Shown here one piece after another: positions 22,081 to 32,974 of a stretch of 64,000 nt of DNA. Position 1 is the first letter of the stretch. Every line of letters starts with the position of its first letter. The stretch is from Rutpela maculata (lineage: Eukaryota; Arthropoda; Insecta; Coleoptera; Cerambycidae): assembly GCA_936432065.2 (NCBI GenBank), contig OW386287.2, positions 191,083,729 through 191,147,728 on the forward strand, read 5' to 3'. The notes under the pieces are model-generated. The model did not search any database. It was given only the letters and a program-made list of their open reading frames with translations, and was not told the origin of the DNA. Made by a program: the position numbers and the translations under genes.

Positions 22081-22469
22081 GGTTTTCCGAATCAGTAGAG
22101 ATCGATATAATATGGAATATTTAAAATAACTGATCGGAATGCCAATGCGGATATTATTTTGTCTACTATCCTTAATGGTTTTAAATCAATGTGTTCATCT
22201 AAATTTAGCACAATTGAAATGCCCATACCACAAGCTCTTAACCAAATCAATATTTAACAAAACAGAACGGCACACAGGAATGTGTTTTGATAAACGAGTT
22301 AAGTTACTACACTGAAAATAGAGAAGTAAATGCAAACTGATAAATATTGAAACACTCATATAAAAAGATGATTGTAACAGGTGTGTAAGCGTCAAAAGGT
22401 TTCATCACAAGTCGATGCTGACAAGGTCCAATCTCACAGGCTGAGTGTTCAATACAATCCCGAGATATA

Positions 22470-24279
22470 ATGGGCCTTTCCCACATAATGGAACTTGATG
22501 ATTATTTTGTCATAAATCATTTATTAACACCTAATAAATATTGTATATACACGTCATATCGTATAATATTTTAATTTTAAATGGGTATTTTAAAAATAAA
22601 AATATTGTCTAATTAACTCCATATTTCAAACAAGTAAACGCGCTCAAATTACGTCATGGGTGGAACTCCAATCAAAATTAAACAATTTCTGGATTCATAG
22701 GGCATCTGCACGTGACGTCACAGCTAACATCAAAAATATGTGTTTATTAAGATTTAAGAGTATTACCCAGCTATTATTAAAATTTCTGCTTGGTTCCCGT
22801 ATTTTCAACTAAAGTCTAGTTCAGTGTAATGTTTATGAAGTTCTAAATACCTTGTCCTAATAAAATAGGACTCTTTGGTAGATTGGAAGTCTAACCTGTA
22901 ATTAGCAGTCTATTTTTATTAATCAACAATATTGAAAAATTATTTACATGAATTTTTAAATATTTGCTTGGGGCCAGTACGGCTCCAAGCTAAAAATGTG
23001 TATACAAACATTAAAAATGAGAATAAACTTGAAAAACTTAAAATTTAAGGTTATGATGCAGATGCCGTATACGAACATTAACCGAACCTCTTGACGTTTC
23101 TGAATTTTACATCTCATCTGGAAACCTGCCGATGAGACTATTTCTATGTTGCCTAATGTATATGAATGTTTAATGTTAGAGGAAATGCTTTAATTATTTC
23201 ACTAAAGAATGTCTACTTTTTACCTCCGCTTTTGAAAATAATGAATTTCCATTGAATAATATCACTTCCTATAATAAAAATGATAATAATTAACAGAAGA
23301 AACACACTTTCGACATGTCGGCTCCCAACAAATAACTGACACTTGGCAACAATGATGGAAATAAAATAAATAGATATTATTTACGATTTACATTGTGATC
23401 ATACGGACTAGTATTTTGACTTCATAACTGTCTTTCTTATTAATTATTTAAAAGTGTGTGTGTGTGCTGTGTAGACATTAAAAAAATGGAGACAGATTTT
23501 GAGAATGCAGCAAGAAGTGCTTAATCTCCCTATTATTGACAGTGAAATGGTGAATGACAATTCCTGTTTACTTAAATAAAATAACTGTTACTGATAAATC
23601 TTTAGATTTAATAATGATTTTAAAAATTATTCAATAAATGTAAAAGAAAATAAAACACTTAAACCTAGTTGTTTATATTTATTAACTGTAATTTGTATAC
23701 TACAAAAGTGAAATGAATCATATTTTAACGTTTTTTTTCATTTTTTGTACATACCTATTTAGTTTTATAAATTCAGCAGGTATGAAATACCAGTAACTAT
23801 AAATGTATTATTATATATTAGTACAGTAACTAGAGGTTTTAACTTTGGAATAATGTCATATGATTTAGATTTCATTCATTTTTGGCAACTTAATAGTAAA
23901 TGCATCAAAGAAAAGTTTCTGTAGTTTCACACGTCACTAGACTAGAACTAACAAAGCTTGATGTCTGTCAATTCGGTAAAGGTAGAAAGAGACAAACACT
24001 TATACCACAGAAGACAAGAACTATAGTTCCTGTCTTCTGTGCTTATACGTACAATCTGCTCATATGTAGCCTCTACCAAGGGTGCTAGGGTATACTGATT
24101 GGTCATTCCGCCCATTTCGTCATCAGTGCAGAAATATTGCCGCCAATTTTAAATTTATATAACATAATAATTTTTCTGTAGAAAAGAAGCAAATTTCGTA
24201 AAAAAGAAAAAATACGGGTGAGTTTTTTTAAAGAGAACTTTTCAAATATTCAATAAAAAAAAACGTGGGAAAGGCCCAT
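22470..24279. mobile_element. 1.8-kb nested TIR element
   Basis: A 15-bp perfect inverted repeat ATGGGCCTTTCCCAC marks both ends. The interior is AT-rich without a recognisable gene. 23819-23925 matches 37087-37190 (AGTACAGTAACTAGAGG...), so part of it is dispersed. A 32-bp near-palindrome centred on ACTATAGT lies at 24008-24039. No clear target duplication. Confidence 0.5.
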
Positions 24280-24365
24280 TCCTGCCTCTTCTCATTGTTC
24301 TTTCCGTGTGTGCAGTTCTGCTCAACACCGCAAACGCAGTATAATCCCAAATCAATCTACAATAA

Positions 24366-24787
24366 TGTTACATGCTTACACTCTTTTTGTAAACACCCTG
24401 TATCGTGGGTTCGGAAATTATAACATCAGGGTAACACTAACACTAATTTATTAACTTACTAATTACAACAACAATTAATTACCTGACTAATAATACACTG
24501 TGTACTACAATTCAATTATTCAGTCACTTTATCACTGTGTTTACTCCTTACTCTCTGACCATCTCAATTGACCATTCGAACTGTACTAACTCCCACTCTG
24601 GTTTATCCATGCCTTATATGAGGGATCCCGAATTTTCTGTATGACGTCACCATTCTCTAGATAGTTCCAAAATGGATGTTATCACTCTAGAGCTTCTAGT
24701 AGGTTCTTTCTCTAGTAGGTGCATTCAGACATCCAAACTAATTGAATTCTGTGTTGCCTACATTCTAGGGGTTGCAGCACATAACAC
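24366..24787 (-). repeat. Gypsy-2 3' LTR and polypurine tract
   Basis: 422 bp with TGTTA...TAACA ends. The polypurine tract is at 24788-24803 (- strand AAGGAGGGGACAG), nearly the same as in Gypsy-1. It lacks about 9 bp (AAATCTCTA) present in the other LTR. Confidence 0.88.
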
Positions 24788-24911
24788 TGTCCCCTCCTTA
24801 AGCCGTAACGTCCCGGTCAGGCAATTCAGCCTCTTTCACATACTTCATCAGTGTATCCAAGTGTACGATTTTCACTTCGACTTTTTACTTCTTTAAATCC
24901 GATACACAACG

Positions 24912-25718
24912 TCATTGAATCCGGGTGATGACTGAATACGGTCCTTCCCAAGGTGATTGAAACTTCGTGGATCTCCATGCCTTCCGCTGTGGGTTGTACA
25001 GCCAAACCAGATCCCCCACCTTGAATCCTCCTGTACTGGCATTCTGATCATAACGAGCCTTCATTCGGTCACTAGCTTTGGTGATCTGTTCTCGAACGTT
25101 CTTCGGCCGTCCTTGACTTACATCCGCATCGTTGCTTATGGAAAGTGGTTCCTTATTGGCAGCACAATTCTTGCATTTGCGACACCAAGCCTCCACATCC
25201 TGGCGACTATTGACCCAATAGAATCATTCTCGTACTTTACTCAAGGCCTTGTTTACGTCAAAGTGTCTGCCGGACGTTTCATCATGCGCTTCCTGCAGTA
25301 CTTCTGGTACACAACACCTGGGAATCACTAGACGCATGGCAACCTGCTTCCCATCCAGGCTTTCCCATGCTCTGTTCAAAAGCCCGTCTACGACCATAAG
25401 TGAATCCCATTGTGACCATAAAGCCTTCAGCACCACTCTGTCAGAAACATTCTTCCATACTGGTCTGCTTCCTTTTTCCTTTGCTCACAACATAGGTCCA
25501 ATTTCTGCATCAGTCAGTTGCTCTTTTCTTAAAGCTTCCCTTATCCAATTCTCTGGAATTTCATTCCTTTCTTTTGCACAGCCTGGTAATGGTAGACTAC
25601 TCGGGATTCTTCGAAGCTGGCAAACTTTTATTTCTCTGGGAGCATCGCATTCTCTAGCCACCTCCGACCCAGTGGCATGTACCTCCTCAGAATTCCACTG
25701 TCGACTATCACGTCTCAC
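24912..25718 (-). pseudogene. Gypsy-2 pol scraps (multiple deletions)
   Basis: Three joined fragments. 25718-25485 ends gag/protease (SEVARECDAPREIKVCQLRR) and jumps to NWIREALRKEQLTDAEIG of the linker. 25436-25224 continues the linker and zinc domain (LKALWSQWDSLMVVDGLL). 25196-24912 goes from CRKCKNCAANKEP straight to the integrase C-terminus (MKARYDQNAS, GDLVWLYNPQRK). Comparison with Gypsy-1 shows that at least two separate deletions removed every catalytic domain. Confidence 0.88.
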
Positions 25719-25913
25719 ATGGCCTAGTTTCCCGCAGCTATATCATTGGATACCCCCACTTGGCTTCCTACTGCTTGCTTGCTTTGTTTCCCTGAAGAAC
25801 TATCCAGCAATTGCTTTACCATTCTGTGTAAGTCTCAGTATAGTCTCCAGATTCTTCTTGTCCCAATACGATTCTTCGACAACTGCAGCATTTACCTTCT
25901 CAGGGCTTTGCTG

Positions 25914-27509
25914 TCAACAATCTCTCTTAATATGCCCTAACTTGCCGCACTGATGGCACTGGATACCTCCATTTGTTGGTTTTGCTCCACCTTGTTGTTT
26001 GTTCTGTCTAGTTGGAGAATCCGACTTGGCCAGTAATTGACTCATCATTTTCTGCATGTCCCTCAGTATAGTGCCCATATTCTCTTGGCTCGAATGTGCC
26101 TTTTCAACTGTTACAGCACGTACTTCTGACCGTGGGGTGACTTTAAAGGCAGTCTCTACTTCGAGGGCGCGCACCAGAGCCTCGCCAATACTTTGATGCC
26201 GCGATAACCTAAGAACACGCCTGACCTCTTCGTCCCTTATGTCATCTAGAAAGGCTCCCATGGCTAATTGCTCTTGGAATTCTCTTAGAGCACTCAGGTA
26301 TGCCAGGTGTGCCAGTCTTTCTACTGCAGCTTCAAATTCTTGCAAGCTTTCCCCAGCCTTTTGCATCCGGGATTTCAGTTGGACCTGGTATACTTGGGCG
26401 AGATGTTCGTCACCATATCCCAAGTCCAAGGCAGCTTCCAAAACTTTGAAGTACCTTTGTTTCTCCACTGGGATAGTCTGAAGTAACTCTGAGGCCTGGC
26501 CCCTTAACGCCAGAACTAATGCCATAGCCTTTTCCTCGTTATCCCAGTTATTCGCAGATGCAGCTGCCTCGAATTGTCTTTTATAGGTCGTCCATGAGCT
26601 TTGGCCGTCAAAGGAGGGAGGTTTTAATGGAGGGCCTGATGATGCTACTAGCTGCCCCCCTTTTTCTCTCAACTGTCGTTTAAAGCGTTCTATTTCTATT
26701 TCGACCTCGCTCATTTTTTCTCTGATGTCATTTACTTCCCCTTTTACTTGACTGACTTCTGTCTTGACTTCACCTACTTTATCTTCGACTTTGTGTATCT
26801 CTTCTTTGACTTCACTCTTCAATTCTTCATTGGCGGAAATTGTAGTGTCCTGTTGTGTTTTGATTTGTTCATTTATAATTTTCGTTAATTCTTCCTGGCA
26901 TCTTTTTTGTTCTTCTTTCTTCTCTCGCTGTCGCATTTTCAGGTCCTCCATCATTTTTCTCAGTTCAGCTTTTTCTTCTTCACGTCGTCTTTCTTGTTCC
27001 TCTTTCTCCTCTTGAAGTCGTCTTTCTTGCTGTTCTTTCTCTTCTCGATGTCTTCTTTCTTGTTCTTCTTTTTCTTCTTGGCGTCTTATTTCCAGGTCTT
27101 CCATAATTTTCTTCAATTTGTCTCTTTCTTCTTGGCGTCTTCTCTTTTGCTCTTCCTTTTCTTCTTGACGCCGTTTTTCATCCTCTTGACGTCTTCTTTT
27201 TTGGTATTCTTTTTCTTCTTGACGTCGCTTTTCCTGCTCTTCTTTTTCTTCACGTTGCTGCGCCATCATCCTCATAAACTCCATAATTTTCTTCAATTCG
27301 TCTCTTTCTTCTTGACGTCTTCTTTCTTGCTCTTCTTTTTCTTCTTGACGCCGTTTTTCATCCTTTTGACGTTTTCTTTTTTGGTCTTCTTTTTCTTCTT
27401 GACGTCGCTTTTCCTGCTCTTCTTTTTCTTCGTGTTGCTGCGCCATCATCCTCGCAAGCAGGTCCTGTATTTGTTTCTCTGCTGCCATGCTTCTTGTTTC
27501 TATGGGCAT
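25914..27509 (-). CDS. Gypsy-2 gag with long coiled coil
   Basis: An intact 531-codon frame. Residues 15 to about 215 are an extreme Glu/Arg/Lys/Gln coiled coil built from repeats such as EEKEEQERRRQEERDELKK, with a clear internal duplication (each MMAQQ-EEKEEQEKRRQEEK block about 57 residues long). A second amphipathic stretch (VEDKVGEVKTEVSQVKGEV) is followed by the capsid (PPSFDGQSSWTTYKRQFEAA, LALRGQASELLQTIP, YQVQLKSRMQKAGESLQEFE) and one CCHC knuckle, CHQCGKLGHIKRDC. Gag makes the virus-like particle of the retrotransposon. The start MPIETRSMAAEKQ is the first Met after the leader. Confidence 0.9.
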   Translation of the reverse strand: MPIETRSMAAEKQIQDLLARMMAQQHEEKEEQEKRRQEEKEDQKRKRQKDEKRRQEEKEEQERRRQEERDELKKIMEFMRMMAQQREEKEEQEKRRQEEKEYQKRRRQEDEKRRQEEKEEQKRRRQEERDKLKKIMEDLEIRRQEEKEEQERRHREEKEQQERRLQEEKEEQERRREEEKAELRKMMEDLKMRQREKKEEQKRCQEELTKIINEQIKTQQDTTISANEELKSEVKEEIHKVEDKVGEVKTEVSQVKGEVNDIREKMSEVEIEIERFKRQLREKGGQLVASSGPPLKPPSFDGQSSWTTYKRQFEAAASANNWDNEEKAMALVLALRGQASELLQTIPVEKQRYFKVLEAALDLGYGDEHLAQVYQVQLKSRMQKAGESLQEFEAAVERLAHLAYLSALREFQEQLAMGAFLDDIRDEEVRRVLRLSRHQSIGEALVRALEVETAFKVTPRSEVRAVTVEKAHSSQENMGTILRDMQKMMSQLLAKSDSPTRQNKQQGGAKPTNGGIQCHQCGKLGHIKRDC

Positions 27510-27889
27510 AAGATTATGTTAAACTGAAATAAATTAACTGTCACGTCAATATCGGTAATGGAACTTTCCAGAAAAATCTCGAAACAGCACGAAAAAGTCT
27601 TATCCAGTCTATTGTCACTATCCAGTTCAGAGAATTTAATAATCTCCACTAATGTCCAAATAGAACAGTTCTAGAAATTTTCATGCACTAACGCAAATGG
27701 GTCTTTTTCAGTGTCTCTGTCACTTTCCCGAAATCGCACTTTTTCACAGTTTTGAGTCCAAAAATAGTCCTTAAACAATGTCCCGTAAGTCAATTCTCCG
27801 TGTCATCACTAATTCCCGAGAAGAACACTGTAGAAACCTTCTCGAACAGTCCAGAAATCTTCTGTTAGAATCCCGCTTCTGACACCAAT
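27510..27889 (-). other. Gypsy-2 leader and primer-binding site
   Basis: Directly inside the 5' LTR, 27887-27870 on the - strand reads TGGTGTCAGAAGCGGGAT. From memory this is one mismatch from the complement of the 3' end of insect tRNA-Leu(CAA). The remaining leader has no gene; it has several GAA-rich stretches and probably holds packaging signals. Confidence 0.7.
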
Positions 27890-28316
27890 TGTGACGTGCT
27901 TACACCCTTTTTGTAAACACCCTGTATCGTGGGTTCGGAAATTATAACACCAGGGTAACGTTAACACTAATTTATTAACTTACTAATTACAACAACAATT
28001 AATTACTTGACTAATAATACACTGTGTACTACAATTCAATTATTCAGTCACTTTATCACTGTGTTTTCTCCTTACTCTCTGACCATCTCACCTGACCATT
28101 AGAACTGTACTAACTTCCACTCAGGTTTACTCTATGCCTTATATGAGGGATCCCGAATTTTCTGTATGTCACCATTCTCTAAATAGTTCCAGAATGGATG
28201 GCATCACTCTAGAGCTTCTAGTAGGTTCTTTCTCTAGTAGGTGCAAATCTCTACATTCAGACATCCGAACTAATTGAATTTTGTGTTGCCTACATTCTGG
28301 GGGTTGCAGCACATAG
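27890..28316 (-). repeat. Gypsy-2 5' LTR, 3 nt short
   Basis: 427 bp matching the 3' LTR. The expected terminal ACA (+ strand) after CACATA is missing, and LINE-2 sequence starts at once. The LTR tip was therefore lost in a rearrangement. Confidence 0.85.
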
Positions 28317-29466
28317 ATTGTTTAAGGGGTCGCTTGGCCCTGGGTTGGCCTTTCTTCACCTCGACCTAAAAGATCTTTTGTGAATTACCCTGCATCTAGT
28401 TGTTACCCAGGATTCCAAGACTTTTTGCAAAGCTTGCGATTTTCCTGGGGGCTAATTTCCCTATGTCTTCAGGCGTTAATTCCGCCTGTTCTAGGTACTT
28501 TAGCCTAATGCGGATTAACACCTTGCATTCACAAAGTATATGTTCCGCAGTTTCGGTTGCAGCTTCACAGTATCTGCATTTGTCATCTTCTGCCATGCCC
28601 ATGTTCTTGAGATGGTATCTCAAGGGGCAATGGCCAGTTAGAAGGCCTGTGATCAGCCTTAAATCGGACTTTTCCAGTTCGAGAAGCCTTGTGGCATTCT
28701 TTGTAGAATAGGTTATAAACCTTTTTGCTTGTCTTTGTCCTGGAGTGTTCCTCCAGTAGGACTTTTTTTGTTCCTTTTCCCATTTTAGGACCTCCTCCGT
28801 TATGTGTCCCCTGGATAGGCCACAGAACGGTTCGGGTCCAAAAAACGGGGCTTCAGCCCCTTTTCTTGCGAGGCTATCAGCTAATTCATTGCCTTCTATC
28901 CCCTCATGCCCTGGCACCCACATCAAGGTAACCTTGTTGTTTTTTGCCAGTTGCTTCAGGGATTGTCTGCATTCCCAGGCAATTTTTGACTCAAAGGTAT
29001 ATGACCTGAGAGCCTTTAATGCTGCCTGACTATCTGAAAGTATATAGATCTCTGCCCTTCGAGTGCCTCTATTTAGGCATTTCTGGGCGCATAGATCTAT
29101 AGCATAAATTTCTGCTTGGAAGATGGTTGGGGTGTTACCAAGGGCTTTAGATAGCCTGCATTTAGGCCCTGCTACGCCCACACCAACGCCTTCATCCATC
29201 TTGGATCTGTCTGTGTACCAGATGTGTGACTCTTTCTCCAACCGCAATGCTCCGGCCCTGCCCGCCTGACGGCTTTCAATCAGCACAGCAAACGGGCAGT
29301 CAAAGTTATATTTGATTGGCATTGAGTCAGTGGGTTTGGTCATGGATTCGAATTGGATTAACTCCAGAATCCTTAAGTGACCAACCAGGTCGCCTGGTCT
29401 GAATTTAAGTGCCTGATGCAGCCTTAAGGCACTAACAATAATACGTTTATAAACCACCGTTGGGAG
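28317..29466 (-). mobile_element. LINE-2, RNase H-bearing non-LTR retrotransposon, 3' fragment
   Basis: A 5'-truncated fragment consisting of the C-terminal part of a LINE polyprotein and an 80-bp 3' UTR ending ACAATCTA with no poly(A). It abuts the Gypsy-2 LTR at 28316 and sequence close to repeat R-A at 29467-29498. An RNase H domain places it in the I/R1/LOA group of non-LTR elements. Confidence 0.88.
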
Positions 29467-29469
29467 CAA
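28396..29469 (-). pseudogene. LINE-2 RNase H and C-terminal zinc region
   Basis: A 357-codon open frame, truncated upstream. RNase H residues are visible: IWYTDRSKMDEGVGVG (first Asp; the usual Gly in TDGS is Arg), TIFQAEIYAIDLCAQ (Glu), YILSDSQAALKAL (Asp) and GIEGNELADSLARKGA (last Asp). The C-terminal CRYCEAATETAEHILCEC is the CCHC-type motif seen after RNase H in these elements. The RT domain is absent, so it cannot act alone. The Met at the start is incidental. Confidence 0.92.
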
Positions 29470-29498
29470 TACTCTTGGAAATTTTGTATAATAGTGCG

Positions 29499-29801
29499 GT
29501 CCAAAGTGAACTCACCGTACATGAGGCCCTATCCAGTAATGGAATACATTGGAAAATACTGTATTTTCTCCCAAAAATGATATTACCATGTCTCTCAAAT
29601 TTTTTTTTATTCATTTCGAACCTAGAATTATCACAAATCCTGATTTTTCATGATTTTCGTCCAAATTTGACCTCTAGCTCGAAAATTCGTTCACAAACAT
29701 GCTATTCCGACTTCAGATTTGTGTTCAGCATCCCGAAAAACATTAGGAAAAGTGGGTCTTAATTCTCGCTCACCAAAATAATTTTTTTTGTGGGCTTGTG
29801 T
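29499..29801 (-). repeat. Dispersed repeat R-A, copy 2 (inverted)
   Basis: Reverse complement of 14774-15073. It starts GTCCAAAGTGAACTCACCG and ends near GTGGGCTTGTG. It lies in the same intron as copy 1. Confidence 0.8.
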
Positions 29802-30155
29802 AATTGAACAAAATTCAGCAATTCGGCAACAATTATGTATGTTGCGTAAATAGTTTAAGACGCCTGAAATGATGTAATATCTAGAGAAATAACTTACTCT
29901 GGGACAAGTACGTATTTATAAAACATTGATTTTATTATTTCATTATTATTATTCATTTAGAGTCCGTGATTAAAGCAGTGCTAATTCGAGCTGTTAGTTT
30001 TTCACATTGAAATAGTACCGTCGCTCTTAGAATTAATGTTCAGAATTTAATCAAATTCGGCATATTAGTAGATTATGGTAAGATAATGATCCAATTAAAT
30101 TTTTGAAGAACTAGAGAACCAGTAAAAAAATATTGATATTTGAAATTTTATGCTT

Positions 30156-30475
30156 GTAACATTGATCCTTATGAGAAATCACAGGTTCTATCATGTTTTA
30201 TAAAAAGTACCATTCATATTTCAATTAAAAAGGAGAAAACGAGAGAAAATAACATACAAAACATTTTAGACACTTAAGTACAGCTTTAAAGCATGTGATA
30301 GTAGTAATTATTAGCGACGAAACATTGATCCTTATGAGATATCACAGGTTTTATCATATTTCACAAAAAATTCCGTTCAGATTTCAGTTAAAAAGGAGAA
30401 AACGAGAGAAAATAATATACAAAACATTTTAGACACCTAAAAGTACAGCTTTAAAGCATGTGATAGTGGTAATTA
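30156..30475 (+). repeat. Tandem duplication, about 162-bp unit, two copies
   Basis: Both copies share CATTGATCCTTATGAGA, AAAAAGGAGAAAACGAGAG and AGTACAGCTTTAAAGCATGT. They differ at about one base in ten. Non-coding. Confidence 0.88.
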
Positions 30476-30493
30476 GCGAATAAATGTTAAAAT

Positions 30494-30808
30494 TAGTGAT
30501 GGGGTCATTCGAATGAAAATAATCGATGTATTCGATTATTAAAATATCTCGAGATATTTCCATGAATCGTTCGAATGATCGACATTCGAGCACGAAAGTT
30601 TATTCTATTGCTCGGCCTGCGACTCGGGCGCTCGCTGATTTCTCCCCCTGCTCATCAAAAAAATTTTTCGGATTAAACCAAGATTTGAGACAGAGACCGA
30701 GTTGCCCGAATCATCCGCATGAAATCATTCGAATGATATTTGGATTATTAAAATCATTCGAGTACCAAGTATTCGATTTTTGAAATCATTCGATTATTCC
30801 CATCACTA
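30494..30808. mobile_element. hAT MITE-3 (CATTCGA subterminal repeats)
   Basis: Ends TAGTGATGGG and CCCATCACTA with a perfect 8-bp duplication GTTAAAAT (30486-30493 and 30809-30816). It shares tips with MITE-1 and MITE-2, but the interior is different and full of ATTCGA motifs in both orientations. 315 bp. Confidence 0.92.
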
Positions 30809-31626
30809 GTTAAAATCTACTTTTTATATCGTAGTTTATTAGACGTGGCAACGTCGTAAAAGAGGTTACAACGTGCGCGAAATTTAAAAATGCATGGAAT
30901 ATGAGAATGTAGGTTTCATAAAAATTCTTTATTAAAAATAACATGAACGATATTTAGCATGTAAGCACAGCCATATTTATTAAAATCTAATAAAACATAA
31001 ATGGCTAATAATGTTACAGATAATAATATTTCATTTTGTTAGTAATTAATCTTATAATAACGATTTCTTGGTTATTTTTTTTCTAAAAAATTTAAAAATT
31101 CGAGAGAATGGAGAAAATTTCATGTTTTCCTAGAAAATGCAAGTGAATCTTAAAAAAATCATTTTCCCCAGAAACCTTCGTTTCGAAGGACGGAGATTGA
31201 TGGAGCGTCTATGTAATACATGATATTAAGTGAACATCGTATAGGTATGAGATAGATTTCAGTTTATTACCGATTAATTACGGTGACAAAATGGCGAAAT
31301 TTTACCGAAAAGAAAAAGATTCCTTTTCGGCCCCTTCTAATTACCTCATTTTTGTAGGAATTCAAAAAATAAAGAAAGAATTATCAAATTTAATTCTTTT
31401 TAAATTAGCTGGAGTGATCTTTTGGCGTAGGAGTCAAGATTAAGAAGTTGTCAACTTTTGAAGGACAAAATTTGCGGTTTTTTGCCTTACATCGTCGACA
31501 TTTCAGTAAATATCTCCACAATGAAAAGAAAAATCAAAATTCTGATGGTAGCAAATAATTCTCGTTGCAAAATACTCGTTTGACCTTATTTTTTATTTCG
31601 AGGTAGCTCTCATCGTTTTGGAGATA

Positions 31627-32485
31627 TACAGAGTGTTATTAAAAAGTATGTCAATCACTTAACCACAGATTCAGCACCTTAAAAAAAGTTGATTTACCTC
31701 TATCCAAAATCGCACCTCCATGAAGATACAGCCCTCTAAAATTGAAAATAAAAAAACATATTCTTTAAATATTGTACAAATGGCTACAGATATTTTTTTC
31801 AATACTGGTACGCTGTGACATATGTCAGAGGGTAACAGTTTAAAGTAAAAATATTTCAAAATAAAGTTTTAGAAATTGTTGATTTAGGGTTAAGCAACCC
31901 TTCCCCCCTACTCCCTTTTAAGTGGTACGCCTATGACTTTTGGTATATTGTATTTCATAAAAAATTTAATTCTACAACTTTTTTCCATCTTGTGTTTTTC
32001 GTTTAAGTGATCATTTTTAAATGAAACTTAGAATACTAAAAACATTGTTATGTGTTTGAAAGGTAAAATGCTGAAAACTGGAAAAAAATAATGAATTTTT
32101 TTATTTTATTTTTTTTAGTTTTCTTAATTTTATTTTGGTTTTTTACTCATACTAGGTACTATAACTGAAATTAAGAAGTGACTGATAAAATAAATGACTT
32201 TTCTAGAGTTTTTAACATTCCATCCTCCATTCCATTTCTAAAACTTTATTTTAAAATATTTTTACTTTAAACTGTTACCCTCTGACATATGTTACAGCCT
32301 ACCAGTATTGAAAAAATATCTGTAGCCATTTGTACAATATTTAAAGAATATGTTTTTTTATTTCCAACTTTAGAGGGCTGTGTCTTCATAGAGGTACGAT
32401 TTTGGATAGAGGTGCATTAGGTTCAATCAACTTTATTTAAGGTGCTGAATTTGTCATTAAGTGATTGACATACATAACACCTGTA
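31627..32485. mobile_element. Foldback element with about 250-bp arms
   Basis: Arms 31627-31880 and 32225-32485 are inverted copies (TATGTCAATCACTTAA, AATATTGTACAAATGGCTAC, TAACAGTTTAAAGTAAAAAT). The tips TACAGAGTGTTA and TAACACCTGTA are flanked by TA. The loop of about 340 bp has no gene. Confidence 0.85.
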
Positions 32486-32974
32486 TACGAAAAATAGTAA
32501 AAAACTGCTCGCATTCCAGAGCCGAAAAAAGTACAAAAACGTGATCTTGAACGTTCATATTTTTAAAAAACACCCTCTAGACGGCCGTACGATGTTGCGA
32601 TGTAAAAAGCAAGACAGTTAAACCTGATCGTAAATTGCACGAACGAATGGAAAATGGCGTTTTTTGACATTTAGTGACAACTTACACCGTTGTCCATCCA
32701 GGACAATCTCTTGCTTCCTCTATATTTTTTTTATATTTACTTGTACGAAACATAAGGTTCTCGATTCAAAATATTATATTGTTTGATAACCGCTTCTGGT
32801 ATAACTACCTGAGTGCCAGGTTTGTTTATAGGTTATAGGTTAGGAATCAATTTATAAACTTTTCGCTACAGTTGAGGTTGTAGTTGGAGATGGCACAGTA
32901 GTTGCAGCTCGTAATGATTTATCACTTATAAACTCATGTTGTTTGCCATTGCAGAAACTTTCACGCATGCGCTC

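Larger units (their letters stand above)
20849..24361. mobile_element. 3.5-kb TIR element with unclassified arthropod protein remnant
   Basis: Imperfect inverted repeats of about 85 bp (20849-20936 and 24281-24361) begin TGTAGATTGATT and share GCAGTTCTGCTC and GCCTCTTCTCATTGTT in complement. Inside, on the - strand, lies a decayed protein remnant (21240-22080). A second TIR element (22470-24279) is nested next to the right repeat. I do not recognise the superfamily; no target duplication could be fixed because Gypsy-2 begins only four bases beyond the right end. Confidence 0.6.
24366..28316 (-). mobile_element. Gypsy-2, gag-only deletion derivative
   Basis: Read on the - strand: 5' LTR (28316-27890), primer-binding site, an intact long gag, then only scraps of pol, polypurine tract and 3' LTR (24787-24366). 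Scraps jump from the protease border to the integrase linker and then to the integrase C-terminus, so protease, reverse transcriptase, RNase H and the integrase core are deleted. It is the same family as Gypsy-1. The LTRs differ at about a dozen places, so it is not very recent. No target duplication is visible. Confidence 0.9.

Noticed and set aside
26907..27527. 206-codon Phe/Ser-rich membrane-like frame on the + strand
   Set aside because: It is the mirror of the Glu/Arg-rich coiled coil of Gypsy-2 gag on the - strand.
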